DNA from: Roseococcus suduntuyensis | GTDB lineage: Bacteria; Pseudomonadota; Alphaproteobacteria; Acetobacterales; Acetobacteraceae | Reading direction: 5' to 3' | DNA length: 64,000 bases | Assembly (NCBI RefSeq): GCF_014196305.1 | Contig: NZ_JACIDJ010000008.1 | Location: 1 to 64,000 of the forward strand | Shown here: positions 16,681 to 26,119 of the stretch, piece after piece | Layout of the letters: every line of letters starts with the position of its first letter | Numbering within the stretch: position 1 is the first letter of the stretch | Translations under genes and position numbers: made by a program | The notes under the pieces: generated by a model | Told to the model about the DNA's origin: nothing | The model's database searches: none | The model's input: only the letters and a program-made list of their open reading frames with translations

Positions 16681-16831
16681 ATGCCCTCAAACGCCGGGCG
16701 CCGCCTCCGGCGGCTTGGCTTCCGCGCCTTGCACTGATGCTCTGGGTTCAATTGTCGGTCTGGGCGCGCCGGCCGCCTTGCGGCCGGAGCGTGGGCAGGC
16801 GGTGCCGGGAGGGATCGGGGCGCCTGTGCCC

Positions 16832-17194
16832 TCACTCGTTCTCCAGGTTCTGCGCGATGCCCTCGATCCGCTCCGCGATCCGCGTCAGCCGCTCGGCCAG
16901 CATCGGATCCTGCTCCTGCGGGGGCAACTGGATCAGGCCGGGGGGCTGGGCCTGGTTCTGGGCCACCTCGCGGCGCAGGCGCAGCAAATCCATCCGCAGG
17001 TCATTCGCTTCATCCGCGAAGAGCAGCGCCACATGCAGCAGCATCCGCGATTCGCTGAGCTGCCCGCCCATGGAGCGGATCAGCCGCACCTTCTCCTCGA
17101 TCTGCGCGATCAGGTCCTGGACATGGCCTTCCTCGCCATCCTTGCAGCCGATGGTGTGGCTGTAGCCATTCACCCGGACATTCACCTGGCCCAT
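16832..17194 (-). CDS. zapA: cell division protein ZapA
   Basis: A 120-aa ZapA homologue, which binds and bundles FtsZ filaments at the division ring. Seen: the N-terminal beta part MGQVNVRVNGYSHTIGCKDGEE, followed by a helix and a long C-terminal coiled coil (about residues 55-115). ATG at 17194 has GGAGG five bases upstream; an in-frame ATG at 17206 would add four residues. A small coiled-coil gene lies upstream on the same strand, as is usual for alphaproteobacterial zapA, and a probable 6S RNA lies downstream. The 150 bases between 16681 and 16831 hold only a CCGGCCGC/GCGGCCGG hairpin (16769-16787). Confidence 0.92.
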   Translation of the reverse strand: MGQVNVRVNGYSHTIGCKDGEEGHVQDLIAQIEEKVRLIRSMGGQLSESRMLLHVALLFADEANDLRMDLLRLRREVAQNQAQPPGLIQLPPQEQDPMLAERLTRIAERIEGIAQNLENE

Positions 17195-17248
17195 CGGACC
17201 CTCCATGCTGCTGGCGGCCCTGGGCGGGGCCGCGTGCTTCTCGCCGTT

Positions 17249-17351
17249 TAGAGCGGGATGCGTTGAGGTGGAATCACCGAAAACGCGGAAGCCCGCTTTC
17301 AGCAAGGGCTGGAGCAGGCTGTGTGAACGCGGGTGAACGCCGCATGCTCTA
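17249..17351. repeat. TAGAGC-ended imperfect inverted repeat
   Basis: TAGAGC at 17249-17254 and GCTCTA at 17346-17351 bracket about 100 bases, with matching inner blocks ATGCG and CGCAT. The right end supplies the TAG stop of the upstream small coiled-coil gene (complement of 17349-17351). The same GCTCTA edge supplies the stop of the GMC gene at 92-94. It fills the gap between that gene and zapA. Confidence 0.5.
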
Positions 17352-17540
17352 GCCTTCCGGCTCGTCCAGCGCCCCGCGGAGCCGGACCAGCGTGTCGTCC
17401 AGCTGGGCCGAAAGCGCTTCCAGCTCCGCGCGCGGGACCGTGCCTTCCGTCTCCGCCTCGCGCAGCCGGGCGGCGCGCCACGTCTCCAGCGCGCTGGCCA
17501 GCCGTTCCACCGCGGCTTCAAGTCGTTCGGCCGCCAGCAT
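17349..17540 (-). CDS. small coiled-coil protein upstream of zapA
   Basis: A 63-aa, almost entirely helical coiled-coil protein (ERLEAAVERLASALETW, LEALSAQLDDTLVRLR). Similar short coiled-coil proteins (DUF4164-like) often precede zapA in alphaproteobacteria; the role is unknown, perhaps in division. ATG at 17540 is chosen for the GAAGGA ribosome site 7 bases upstream; a TTG at 17561 would add seven residues. Confidence 0.7.
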   Translation of the reverse strand: MLAAERLEAAVERLASALETWRAARLREAETEGTVPRAELEALSAQLDDTLVRLRGALDEPEG

Positions 17541-17668
17541 GTTCACGTCCTTCGCGGCCAAGCCCGTCTCTCCACGCCCATGCCCCGCCGGATTGGATGC
17601 CGCTCCGTGGGAAAGCCCTTGCGGAAAGCGTTGACATGCCAGGGAAGCAGGGTCAACCGCGTTGCAGC

Positions 17669-18100
17669 ATGCTCCCCCCCGCGGCCCCTTCCCCCTGCGT
17701 CATCATCCACGGCGCGCCTGAGCTGGCCGCCGTGCTGGCCCTCGCGGGGGACAGGCCGCCCCGGCTGCTCTCGGCGCCCGGGGCCGCCGCCTGGTGGGGG
17801 GTGGAGGGGTTCCGCGCGCTGCTGGTGGCGCATGACGCGCTGCCGCTGGGCATTCTCGACGCGGCCGATGCGCCGGGCCACGCGCTGGCCGCCCTCCGCG
17901 CCGGCTTCCAGGCCGTGGTGCTTTCCCCCGCTGTGCCGGTCTTCCCGGCCCTGGCCGCGCTCTTCGCGGGGCAGGGGGTGACGCTGCTGCCCGAGGCCCC
18001 ACCGGCGCTCGACCTCGCCCGGGTGCAGCTGCACAAGCCGCAGGGCCAGAGGCACCTCGCGCGATGGCTCGGGCTTCCCCGCACACCTGATCTGGCCTAA
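17669..18100 (+). CDS. hypothetical protein upstream of aldolase
   Basis: A 143-aa, alanine- and leucine-rich protein with no motif I recognise; no signal peptide. It resembles a small alpha/beta protein (repeated AALRAGFQAVVLSP-type strands). It ends 40 bases before the aldolase gene on the same strand and may share its transcript. ATG at 17669 has no clear ribosome site. Codon use is typical of real genes, but the call is moderate. Confidence 0.55.
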   Translation: MLPPAAPSPCVIIHGAPELAAVLALAGDRPPRLLSAPGAAAWWGVEGFRALLVAHDALPLGILDAADAPGHALAALRAGFQAVVLSPAVPVFPALAALFAGQGVTLLPEAPPALDLARVQLHKPQGQRHLARWLGLPRTPDLA

Positions 18101-18140
18101 CACCCGGCAAACAGGCCGATTGCCCCCGAAAGGACATGCG

Positions 18141-19061
18141 ATGAAGCTGACCCCGCAGGTGAAGAAGATCCTCTCCTGGTATGAGAGCGACAACCCCGGC
18201 ACCAAGGCGAACCTCGCCCGCATCCTGATGACGGGCCGCCTGCGCGGCACCGGTCGCATGGTGATCCTGCCGGTGGACCAGGGCTTCGAGCACGGCCCGG
18301 CCCGCAGCTTCGCCTCGAACGCCGCCGCCTATGACCCGCACTACCTGTTCGACCTGGCCATCGACGCGGGTCTGAACGCCTATGCCGCGCCGCTGGGCAT
18401 GATCGAGGCCGGTGCGGCCACCTATGCCGGCTGCATCCCCACCATCCTGAAGGTGAACAGCAGCAACAGCCTCTCCACCACCAAGGACCAGGCCGTGACC
18501 GGCACGGTGGCGGACGCGCTGCGCCTCGGCTGCTCGGCCATCGGCTTCACCATCTACCCGGGCAGCGAATACCAGTTCGAGATGATGGAAGAGCTGCGCG
18601 AGCTGGCCGCCGAGGCCAAGGATGCCGGCCTCGCCGTCGTCGTGTGGTCCTATCCGCGCGGCCCGATGCTGGACAAGGTCGGCGAAACCGCGCTCGACAT
18701 CTGCGCCTATGCCGCGCACATGGCGGCGCTGATGGGCGCGCACATCATCAAGGTGAAGCCGCCCACCGACGCCGTGTTCCTCGACGCCGCCAAGAAGACC
18801 TACAAGGACTTCCCGGTGGAGGTCTCGGACGGCGCGGCCCGCATCGCCCACATCGTGAAGGCCTGCTTCAACGGCCGGCGCCTCGTGGTGTTCTCGGGCG
18901 GCGAGACGGCGGGCGCCGACAGCCTGCTGGCCTCGGCCCGCGCCATTCATGGCGGCGGCGGCAATGGCTCCATCGTGGGCCGCAACGCCTTCCAGCGCCC
19001 GCGCGAGGAAGCGCTGAAGCTGCTGTCCGACATGATCGACATCTACCGCGGCAAGGCCTGA
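18141..19061 (+). CDS. fbaB: class I fructose-bisphosphate aldolase (DhnA/FbaB type)
   Basis: A 306-aa DeoC/FbaB-family aldolase that cleaves fructose 1,6-bisphosphate through a Schiff-base lysine. Seen: VILPVDQGFEHGPARSF near residue 47, SAIGFTIYPGSE, the probable catalytic lysine in HIIKVKPPTDA, and the phosphate-binding VFSGGE and NGSIVGRNAFQRP loops. ATG at 18141 follows AAAGGA with 7-base spacing. An intrinsic terminator follows the gene. The whole-cell role is glycolysis or gluconeogenesis. Confidence 0.93.
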   Translation: MKLTPQVKKILSWYESDNPGTKANLARILMTGRLRGTGRMVILPVDQGFEHGPARSFASNAAAYDPHYLFDLAIDAGLNAYAAPLGMIEAGAATYAGCIPTILKVNSSNSLSTTKDQAVTGTVADALRLGCSAIGFTIYPGSEYQFEMMEELRELAAEAKDAGLAVVVWSYPRGPMLDKVGETALDICAYAAHMAALMGAHIIKVKPPTDAVFLDAAKKTYKDFPVEVSDGAARIAHIVKACFNGRRLVVFSGGETAGADSLLASARAIHGGGGNGSIVGRNAFQRPREEALKLLSDMIDIYRGKA

Positions 19062-19082
19062 TCCAAGGCCGGGCCAAAGGTA

Positions 19083-19112
19083 GGGGGGGCGCGGGTTCCG
19101 CGCCCCCTTTTT
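19083..19112 (+). terminator. intrinsic terminator after fbaB
   Basis: Ten-bp GC stem (GGGGGCGCGG at 19085-19094 with CCGCGCCCCC at 19098-19107), 3-base loop, followed by five T. It ends the aldolase transcript. Confidence 0.93.
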
Positions 19113-19120
19113 CGTGCGCG

Positions 19121-20092
19121 CTACTCAATGCGGATATTCGCCTCCTGCACCAGCCTTCCCATGGCGGTGCGGCCCTCGGTGACGAAGCGGGCGAATTCGG
19201 CGGGGCTGCTGCCCAGCGGCACGGCGCCGATCTGCGCGAGGCGCTGCGCCACCTCGGCATCCTCCAGCGCGTGGCGCAGCGCGGCATGGATGGCGGCGAT
19301 GGCGGGCTCGGGCGTGCCGGCGGGCGCGAAGAGGCCCGTCCATTCCGACAGTTCCACGCCCTGGATGCCCAGTTCGGCGAAGGTGGCCAGTTCCGGCGCA
19401 AGTGCGACGCGCTGCGGCGCGGACAGGGCGATGAACCGCGCCCGCCCGCTCTCCACGATGGGCTTGGCCGAGAGCAGGGTGATGAACACGCCATCCAGCG
19501 TGCCGCCCGCCAGGTCCCGCGCCGCCGCGGCGCCGCCGCGATAGGCCACATGGGTCAGTTCCACCCCGGCCGCGCGCGAGAGCATGGCGAGCCCCAGATG
19601 CCCCGCCGTCGCATTGCCCTGGGTGCCGATGTTCAGCGGCTGGCGGCGGGCCAGCGCCACGAATTCCTCCAGCGTCCGCACCGGCAGGTCCGCCTTCACG
19701 GCCAGCACCTGCGGGAAGGTCACGACCTGCGAGATGGGCGTGAAGGCCGTGTTGTAGTTGAAGGGCAGCCCCTGCAGCAGCGAGGGGTTCACGATATGGC
19801 TGGAGGCGTCCATCAGCAGCGTCTGGCCATCGGCCGTGGCACGCGCCACTTCGCCCGCGCCCAGCGAGCCGCCGGCACCGGTGCGGTTCTCGACCGCGAT
19901 GGGCTGGCCCAGGCGCTCGCCCATGCGGGGGCCGAGGGTGCGGGTGCTGCTGTCGGCCGCGCCGCCGGCCGCGAAGGGCACGATCATGCGGATGGGGCGG
20001 TTCGGGCTCCAGCCGGACGTCGAACCCTGGGCGCTGGCCGTGCCGGCGGCCAGCAGGGCGGGCAGGGCGAGGGAAAGGCGGCGGGTCAGCAT
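19121..20092 (-). CDS. Bug/TctC-family substrate-binding protein
   Basis: A 323-aa periplasmic binding protein. Signal peptide about residues 1-22 ([21 protein letters not shown]), then RPIRMIVPFAAGGAADSS, the AYRGGAAA loop and the C-terminal GLFAPAGTPEPAI block, all typical of Bug proteins that bind carboxylates. No permease gene is adjacent. ATG at 20092 follows GGGAGGA with 5-base spacing. Diverges from the TauE-like gene at 20215. Confidence 0.9.
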   Translation of the reverse strand: MLTRRLSLALPALLAAGTASAQGSTSGWSPNRPIRMIVPFAAGGAADSSTRTLGPRMGERLGQPIAVENRTGAGGSLGAGEVARATADGQTLLMDASSHIVNPSLLQGLPFNYNTAFTPISQVVTFPQVLAVKADLPVRTLEEFVALARRQPLNIGTQGNATAGHLGLAMLSRAAGVELTHVAYRGGAAAARDLAGGTLDGVFITLLSAKPIVESGRARFIALSAPQRVALAPELATFAELGIQGVELSEWTGLFAPAGTPEPAIAAIHAALRHALEDAEVAQRLAQIGAVPLGSSPAEFARFVTEGRTAMGRLVQEANIRIE

Positions 20093-20214
20093 GGGTGTCC
20101 TCCCGTTCATGCAAGGCATTGCAAGCCAGAAAGCCGCGCGGCCCCGCCCCGTCAAGCCGCATCGCTTCGCCGCCCGCTGAAACCGCGCCGCGTGTGGCGC
20201 TGTAGCAGGGAGGG

Positions 20215-20928
20215 ATGACCGACCTCCTCGCCATCGCCCTCGTCTTTCTCCTCGCCGGCTTCGTGAAGGGGGTGATCGGGCTCGGCCTGCCCACCATCGC
20301 CATGGGGTTGCTGGGGCTGATCCTGGGGCCGGCCCAGGCGGCGGCCCTGCTGCTGCTGCCCTCCTTCGTGACGAACATGGTGCAGATGGGGCCGCCCGCC
20401 GCGGCGTTTTCCATGGCGCGGCGGCTTTGGCCGATGCTGCTGGGCGTGGTGGTGGGCACCGCGCTGGGTGGCTGGCTTTGGGGTGGCTTCGGCGGGAAGC
20501 TCGGTGCCGTTCTGCTGGGCGTGGCCCTCATCGCCTATGGCGCGCTGGGGCTCGTGTCCTGGCGGCCCGCCTGGCCGGCGCGGGCGGGGCTGCCCGTGGG
20601 CCTCGCCACCGGCGCGCTGACGGCGGCCACGGGCGTTTTCGTGCTGCCGGCCGTGCCATGGCTGCAGGCCCAAGGGTTGGGGAAGGAGGGGCTGGTGCGG
20701 GCGCTGGGCGTCTCCTTCACCGTCTCGACCCTGGCGCTGGGCGGGCTGCTGGGTGGGGCGGGGCTGTTGGAGAGTGGGCTTCTGCTGGCCTCGCTGCTGG
20801 CGCTGGCCCCGGCGCTGGCCGGGCAGTGGCTGGGGGCGCGGCTGCGCCATGCCCTGTCCGAGGCGCGCTTCCGGCAGGTCTTTTTCCTGGGGCTGGCGGG
20901 GCTGGGGGCGGCGATCGCACTGCACTGA
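20215..20928 (+). CDS. TauE/SafE-family membrane exporter
   Basis: A 237-aa integral membrane protein with about eight hydrophobic helices in two similar halves. It shows the family-type glycine-rich first loop (GFVKGVIGLGLPTIAMGLLG) and its counterpart GLATGALTAATGVFVLP. Family members are proposed to export sulfite, sulfoacetate or related anions. GGGAGGG-type ribosome site directly precedes the ATG at 20215. The substrate is unknown. Confidence 0.85.
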   Translation: MTDLLAIALVFLLAGFVKGVIGLGLPTIAMGLLGLILGPAQAAALLLLPSFVTNMVQMGPPAAAFSMARRLWPMLLGVVVGTALGGWLWGGFGGKLGAVLLGVALIAYGALGLVSWRPAWPARAGLPVGLATGALTAATGVFVLPAVPWLQAQGLGKEGLVRALGVSFTVSTLALGGLLGGAGLLESGLLLASLLALAPALAGQWLGARLRHALSEARFRQVFFLGLAGLGAAIALH

Positions 20929-20994
20929 TCGCGGCAAAGACCTACGAATTCTTCACCTTCCGGGTGCCAAGCTGGGGCCCGAGGAGAATTTCGC

Positions 20995-22977
20995 ATGCAA
21001 AGCTTCGCCCTGTTCCGCTTCAAGAGCCTCGGCACCAGCCTGGCATTGGCCATGACGCTGGTCGCCTTCCTGGCCTGCGCGGGCTTCGCCGCCGTGCTGC
21101 TGGTGAACCAGCGCACCTCGCTCGACGAGGACACGGAACGCCGCCTCGCCAGTGCCCGCACCGGCTTCGAGGTGGCGCTGGCCGCCGAATCGCGCGAGGT
21201 GCTGACGGCCTCCGAAATCCTGGCCGCGCTGCCGGCCGTCACCCAAGCCGTTGTGGCGCGCGACCGCGACGCCCTGCTGGCCCTGCTGCGCGACGGCCAG
21301 GTGGCGGCCCAGGCGCGTGGCCAGCGGCTGAACGTGCATCTGCCGCCCGCGGTGAACCTGCTGCGGGTGTGGCGCCCGGAGCAGCATGGCGATGACATCG
21401 CCTCCCGCCGCCGCACCATCGTGCAGGCCGCCACCACCGGCCGCAGCGTCGCGGGGCTTGAGGTCGGCGCGGCGGAGGTCTCGCTCTTCGGCGTGGCGCC
21501 CATCCGGTCCGGCGGACAGGTGGTGGGCACCATGGACGTGGCGCTGGGCCTGACGCCGGAGGTGCTGGGCCGCCTGCGCGACGCCGCGGGGCTGGATTTC
21601 ACCCTCTATCGCCGCACGGCCGAGGGCACGGCGCGCATCGGCGGCGGCCTGCCGGGCGCCCCCGAGGGCACGCTGGACGCTGCCGCGCGGCAATCCATCC
21701 TGGGCGGTGGCGAGCTGCGACGCGAGGCCCAGGCCGGCGGCCGGGACTTCGCCATCCTGGCCGTGCCGCTGCGCGACTTCGCCGGCCAGCCCATCGGCAC
21801 GGTGGAATTCGCCTATGACCTCTCCGGGAAGGCGGCCGCCTTCCAGGACGCGCTGCGCTCGGTGGGGCTGACCGCGCTGGTCATGCTGCTGCTGGCCGCC
21901 ACCGCCGGGTTGCTCTTCGCGCGCGGTCTGAGCCGCCCGCTCAAGGGCATGACGGTGGCGCTGGAAGGCCTGGCGGCGGGCCGGCTGGATGCCAGCGCCG
22001 CGGGGGCCGAGCGCCGCGACGAGATCGGTGGCATGGCCCGCGCCTTCGCGAGCCTGCGCGCCGCGCTGGTGGAGGCCGAGCGCCTGAAGGCCGACCAGGC
22101 GGCGGCCGAGGCGCGCCTCGCCGCCAGCCGGGCCGAGGCCACCGCCGCCACGGCGGTCGAGGTGGAGGGCTCGCTCTCCGGCGTCACCGGCGCGCTGACC
22201 GAGGCCGGCGCGCGGTTGGCCGAGGCGAAGTCGCGGCTGGAGGAAACCTCGCTGCGCTCGGGCGCGGCCAGCCAGGATGCGGCGCAGGGCGCCGGCATGG
22301 CGGCCGAGAATGTCCGCGCCGTCGCCGCCGCCGCCGAGGAGCTGGCCGCCTCCACCAGCGAGATCGGCCGCCAGGTGAGCGAGGCCGCGCGGGTGGCCTC
22401 CGAAGCCAGCCAGCAATCGCGCGAGACGGACGCCAAGGTGCAGACGCTGACCGAGGCCGCGAGCCGCATCGGCGATGTGGTGCGCCTGATCAACGGCATC
22501 GCGGGCCAGACCAACCTGCTGGCGCTGAACGCCACCATCGAGGCCGCGCGCGCCGGCGATGCCGGCAAGGGCTTCGCCGTGGTGGCGAGCGAGGTGAAGA
22601 ACCTGGCCGGCCAGACCGCCCGCGCCACGGAGGAGATCGGTGGGCAGATCACCGCCATGCAGGCCGCGATGGAGGCCGCGGTTGCCGCCGTGGCCGACAT
22701 CGCCAGCACCATCCAGCGGCTGGACGGGATCACCACCGCCATCGCGGGCGCCGTGGAGGAGCAGGGCAGCGCCACGCGCGAGATCGCGCGCTCGGTGCAG
22801 GAAGCGGCGGTGGGCACGTCGCTCGCCTCCACCGCGGCGGAGCGCGTGGCTGGCGAGGTGGATGCCGCGCGCGGCGCCGTGGAGGGTGTGGGCGAGGCCA
22901 TCGGCGTCATCGGCGAACAGTCGGGACGGCTGGACGCCGAGGTGGGGGCGCTGGTGCGGCGGCTGCGGGCCGCATAG
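20995..22977 (+). CDS. methyl-accepting chemotaxis protein
   Basis: A 660-aa chemoreceptor. Order: cytoplasmic N-tip, TM1 (about 14-36), a large periplasmic Cache-like sensor (about 37-285), TM2 (about 288-312), HAMP, then the signalling coiled coil. The hairpin tip reads [23 protein letters not shown], here given in part: [17 protein letters not shown], followed by [17 protein letters not shown]. It passes ligand state to CheA/CheW. No che genes are next to it and the ligand is not predictable. ATG at 20995 with GAGGAGA upstream. Confidence 0.93.
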   Translation: MQSFALFRFKSLGTSLALAMTLVAFLACAGFAAVLLVNQRTSLDEDTERRLASARTGFEVALAAESREVLTASEILAALPAVTQAVVARDRDALLALLRDGQVAAQARGQRLNVHLPPAVNLLRVWRPEQHGDDIASRRRTIVQAATTGRSVAGLEVGAAEVSLFGVAPIRSGGQVVGTMDVALGLTPEVLGRLRDAAGLDFTLYRRTAEGTARIGGGLPGAPEGTLDAAARQSILGGGELRREAQAGGRDFAILAVPLRDFAGQPIGTVEFAYDLSGKAAAFQDALRSVGLTALVMLLLAATAGLLFARGLSRPLKGMTVALEGLAAGRLDASAAGAERRDEIGGMARAFASLRAALVEAERLKADQAAAEARLAASRAEATAATAVEVEGSLSGVTGALTEAGARLAEAKSRLEETSLRSGAASQDAAQGAGMAAENVRAVAAAAEELAASTSEIGRQVSEAARVASEASQQSRETDAKVQTLTEAASRIGDVVRLINGIAGQTNLLALNATIEAARAGDAGKGFAVVASEVKNLAGQTARATEEIGGQITAMQAAMEAAVAAVADIASTIQRLDGITTAIAGAVEEQGSATREIARSVQEAAVGTSLASTAAERVAGEVDAARGAVEGVGEAIGVIGEQSGRLDAEVGALVRRLRAA

Positions 22978-23028
22978 CTCCACCATCCGGTGCTTGCCGC
23001 GCCGGGCGGCAGGCGCCACACAGGCGGC

Positions 23029-23691
23029 ATGGATGATCGCTGCCGCCTCTATCTCATCACCCCGCCGCGCCTCGATGCGGGCTTCGAGGCACGGCTGGAA
23101 GCGGCGCTGGAGGGGGGCGACGTGGCCTGCCTCCAGCTGCGGCTGAAGGATGCCCCGCGCGAGGAGATCATCCACTGGACGCGCCGCCTCATGCCCATCG
23201 CCCAGGCGCGGGACGTGGCCTTCCTGCTCAACGACGACGCGCCGCTGGCGGCCGAACTGGGCTGCGACGGCGCGCATCTGGGCCAGTCCGACGGCGACCA
23301 TGCGGGGGCGCGGACGCTGCTCTCGGGGCGCATCCTGGGCATCACCTGCCATGCCTCACGCCACCTCGCCATGACGGCTGGCGAGATGGGCGCGGACTAC
23401 GTGGCCTTCGGCGCCTTCTTCCCCACCAGCACGAAGGAGACGCAGCATGTGGCCGACCTCGAACTGCTGTCCTGGTGGAGCTCGGTGATGGAAATCCCCG
23501 CTGTCGCCATCGGGGGCATCACGGCGGAGAATTGTGCGCCGCTGGTCCAGGCGGGGGCGGATTTCCTGGCCGTGGTGGGCGCGGTGTGGAACCACCCGGA
23601 AGGCCCGGCGGCGGGCGTGGCCGCGATGAACGCCGCCATCGCCGCCGCCCTGGCTGCCCCCCGGGCCGAGACCCCCGCCCATGGAACTTGA
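23029..23691 (+). CDS. thiE: thiamine phosphate synthase
   Basis: A 220-aa TIM-barrel enzyme joining HMP-pyrophosphate and thiazole phosphate in thiamine synthesis. Motifs in order: [38 protein letters not shown] in part, [22 protein letters not shown] and [13 protein letters not shown] at 23029 gives the family-typical N-terminus. The 3' end overlaps the PhzF-like gene by 11 bases, suggesting one transcript. Other thiamine genes are not in the window. Confidence 0.9.
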   Translation: MDDRCRLYLITPPRLDAGFEARLEAALEGGDVACLQLRLKDAPREEIIHWTRRLMPIAQARDVAFLLNDDAPLAAELGCDGAHLGQSDGDHAGARTLLSGRILGITCHASRHLAMTAGEMGADYVAFGAFFPTSTKETQHVADLELLSWWSSVMEIPAVAIGGITAENCAPLVQAGADFLAVVGAVWNHPEGPAAGVAAMNAAIAAALAAPRAETPAHGT

Positions 23692-24550
23692 GTACGAAAC
23701 GGCCGACGTCTTCACCACCACCCGCTTCGGCGGCAACCCGCTGGCCGTGGTGCATGGCGCCGAGGCGCTGGACGGCCAGCGCATGCAGGCCATCGCGCGG
23801 GAATTCAACCTGTCCGAGACGGTGTTCGTCCTGCCCTCGGGTGTCGCCGATGCGCGGCTGCGCATCTTCACCCCGGGGCAGGAGGTGCCCTTCGCGGGCC
23901 ACCCCAATGTGGGTACGGCGGTGCTGCTGGCCCGACGCATGCCGGGCGCACCGGCCATGCTGCGGCTGGAGCAGGAGGCCGGCCTCGTCACCGCCTGGAT
24001 CAGCCGCAACGCCGCCGGCACGCCCACCGCGGCCGAGATCGAGGCGCCGCTGCCCCTCCAGCTCGGCGCCAATCTCGACCCCGCCGAGGTGGCCCTCTGC
24101 GCCGGCCTGCCGCCAGGTGCCATTCACATGAACGGCCACCCGCCCATCGAGGCCGGCTGTGGCCTGCCCTTCGCCATTGCGGAGGTGGAGGATGTGGCGA
24201 CCCTCGCCACCGCCACGCCCGACACCGCGGCTTTCCGCCGCCATCTCTCCCGCACCGGCGCGCTGCTGCTGCACGCGCCGCTGGGCCTGGGCCGGCGCCG
24301 CGTGCGGATGTTCTCCCCGCTGGACGGCATCGGCGAGGACCCGGCCACGGGCAGCGCCAATTGTGCGTTGGCAGGGCTGCTGCTGGCCGTGGCGGGCGGC
24401 AGCGTGCTGAACCTGGAGGTGGAGCAGGGCATCGAGATGGGTCGCCCCAGCCTGCTGCACCTGGCGGCCCGGCGCGACGCGGACGGCGCCATTCGCGTGC
24501 GCGTGGGTGGCGGGGTGGTGCCCGTGGCGCGCGGCACCATCTGGGTGTGA
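23681..24550 (+). CDS. PhzF-family isomerase-like protein
   Basis: A 289-aa protein of the PhzF/diaminopimelate epimerase fold. The catalytic glutamate is in FNLSETVF (near residue 46); [11 protein letters not shown] and [16 protein letters not shown] are the other signature blocks. PhzF itself acts in phenazine synthesis, but most family members are of unknown substrate, and no phenazine genes are present. Overlaps thiE by 11 bases; its TGA shares one base with the next start (TGATG). Confidence 0.88.
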   Translation: MELEYETADVFTTTRFGGNPLAVVHGAEALDGQRMQAIAREFNLSETVFVLPSGVADARLRIFTPGQEVPFAGHPNVGTAVLLARRMPGAPAMLRLEQEAGLVTAWISRNAAGTPTAAEIEAPLPLQLGANLDPAEVALCAGLPPGAIHMNGHPPIEAGCGLPFAIAEVEDVATLATATPDTAAFRRHLSRTGALLLHAPLGLGRRRVRMFSPLDGIGEDPATGSANCALAGLLLAVAGGSVLNLEVEQGIEMGRPSLLHLAARRDADGAIRVRVGGGVVPVARGTIWV

Positions 24551-25263
24551 TGGAGGAGATCGATTTCTTCCGGGCGCTGCACCGGCCCGGCACCATCCTC
24601 GACATCGGCGCCCATGACGGGCTGCTGACGGCACCGCTCGCGGAACTGCCCGGCGCCCACGTCATCGCCTTCGAACCCCTGCCGAGTGCCATGGCCCGTC
24701 TGCGCAACCGGCTCGGCGCCCATCCGCGCGTCACCTTGCGCCCCGAGGCGCTGGGCGCCACCCATGGCGAGGCCACGCTGACACTGCCCGTGGTGGCGGG
24801 CGAGGCGGCGGAGCAATGGGCGAGCCTCGCCAAGACCTATGCGGGCCATGCCGGCGTCACCACTTTGCGCCATCCCGTCACGGTCCTGCCGCTGGACGCG
24901 CTCGAGCTGACCGACGTCACCGCCATCAAGCTCGATGCCGAGGGGTATGAGGAGGAAGTGCTGCAAGGCGGCCGCGAGACGCTGCGCCGTTGCCGGCCGG
25001 TGCTCTCGGTCGAGATCGAAGAACGCCACCGCCCGGGCAGCACCGTGGCCGTGCCGGCGCTGCTGGCCGAGCTGGGCTATTCCGCCTGGTTCTGGCATGC
25101 CGGCCGCCTGCACCCCTTCGCGGCCTTCGACGCGGCCACCATGCAGGTGGCCAGCCCCGACCCCAGCGTCTTCGCCGCCTCCGACCCCTACATCTTCACC
25201 TTCTTCTTCCTGCCCGACGGGGAGGGGCCACGGCAACTCGCCATGGCGGGGTTCGACAGATGA
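24550..25263 (+). CDS. FkbM-family SAM methyltransferase
   Basis: A 237-aa methyltransferase. SAM-binding motif I is ILDIGAHDG, motif II FEPLPSAMARLR, and the FkbM-typical IKLDAEGYEEEVLQGG lies in the middle. Such enzymes O-methylate sugars or small molecules. Translational coupling with the PhzF-like gene through TGATG suggests a shared pathway, otherwise unknown. Confidence 0.88.
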   Translation: MEEIDFFRALHRPGTILDIGAHDGLLTAPLAELPGAHVIAFEPLPSAMARLRNRLGAHPRVTLRPEALGATHGEATLTLPVVAGEAAEQWASLAKTYAGHAGVTTLRHPVTVLPLDALELTDVTAIKLDAEGYEEEVLQGGRETLRRCRPVLSVEIEERHRPGSTVAVPALLAELGYSAWFWHAGRLHPFAAFDAATMQVASPDPSVFAASDPYIFTFFFLPDGEGPRQLAMAGFDR

Positions 25264-25386
25264 AGCCCGGAACAACTCGCTAAAGAGGTGAAGACACCAA
25301 TCTGAAATGGAATATATCTGTCGATTTACCTTGTGGAATTGGCTCCTGACATTTGAAATATCTGGAGACAACAAGGGAGGAACGAC
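25264..25386 (+). promoter_or_regulatory. AT-rich leader of the carbonic anhydrase gene
   Basis: This 120-base gap is far richer in A and T than its surroundings and ends in AGGGAGGA, a strong ribosome site just before the ATG at 25387. It is the likely promoter region of the carbonic anhydrase gene. I could not place -35 and -10 boxes with confidence. Confidence 0.45.
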
Positions 25387-26097
25387 ATGTGCACCTTATG
25401 CGATGATCCGCGGATGGCGCGGCGGGCGATGTTTGCGGGCGGGGCGGGCTTGCTCGCGAGTTCTCTTGTCGCGCCGGCTATGGCGCAGGGAAGTGCGGCC
25501 GCGCCGGCGACCCCCGACGCCGCCTTGCAGGCCCTGGTGGAGGGCAATGCGCGCTATGCCGCCGACCAGCCCCGCCAGCGCGACTTTTCCGCGCGCCGCG
25601 TCGCCCTTGCCCAGGGGCAGTCGCCCTTCGCGGCGGTGCTGGGCTGCGCGGATTCGCGCGTCGCGCCGGAACTGGCCTTCGACCAGAATCCCGGCGACCT
25701 CTTCGTGGTGCGCGTCGCGGGCAATTTCGTGACGACGGAGGGGATGGGAAGCCTCGAATTCGGCGCCGCAGTGCTCGGGACGAAGCTGATCCTGGTCCTG
25801 GGCCATACGAGCTGCGGGGCGGTCAATGCCACCGTGGATGCGCTGCGCCAGGGCAGCAACGCCCTGCCCGGCAACATCGCCGGCCTGGTCACGGCCATGA
25901 AGCCGGGCATCGAGCCCGCGATGGCGGGGCCTGGCGGCGATGAGCTGACGCGCCGCGCCCTCGTCTCCAACGTCCGGCACAATGTGCGGGCGCTGGAGAC
26001 GGCCTCGCCCATCCTGATGGGGCTGATCGCGCGGCGCGAACTCGCGGTGCGGGGCGGCATCTATGACCTCGCCACCGGGCGGGTCGAGCTGGTCTGA
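25387..26097 (+). CDS. exported beta-carbonic anhydrase
   Basis: A 236-aa beta-class carbonic anhydrase that interconverts CO2 and bicarbonate. Zinc and dyad residues are seen: C87, D89 and R91 in GCADSRVAP, then H140 and C143 in GHTSCGAV. An N-terminal export signal (ARRAMFAGGAGLLASSLVAPAMA) with a double arginine suggests transport, possibly by Tat, so the enzyme likely works in the periplasm. Preceded by an AT-rich leader and a strong ribosome site. Confidence 0.92.
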   Translation: MCTLCDDPRMARRAMFAGGAGLLASSLVAPAMAQGSAAAPATPDAALQALVEGNARYAADQPRQRDFSARRVALAQGQSPFAAVLGCADSRVAPELAFDQNPGDLFVVRVAGNFVTTEGMGSLEFGAAVLGTKLILVLGHTSCGAVNATVDALRQGSNALPGNIAGLVTAMKPGIEPAMAGPGGDELTRRALVSNVRHNVRALETASPILMGLIARRELAVRGGIYDLATGRVELV

Positions 26098-26119
26098 GGT
26101 CCCGCACCCCTTCCGTGCG

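Noticed and set aside
20953-23352. A 799-codon minus-strand frame over the chemoreceptor and thiE
   Set aside because: Opposite strand holds a textbook chemoreceptor and ThiE; the frame is compositional shadow.
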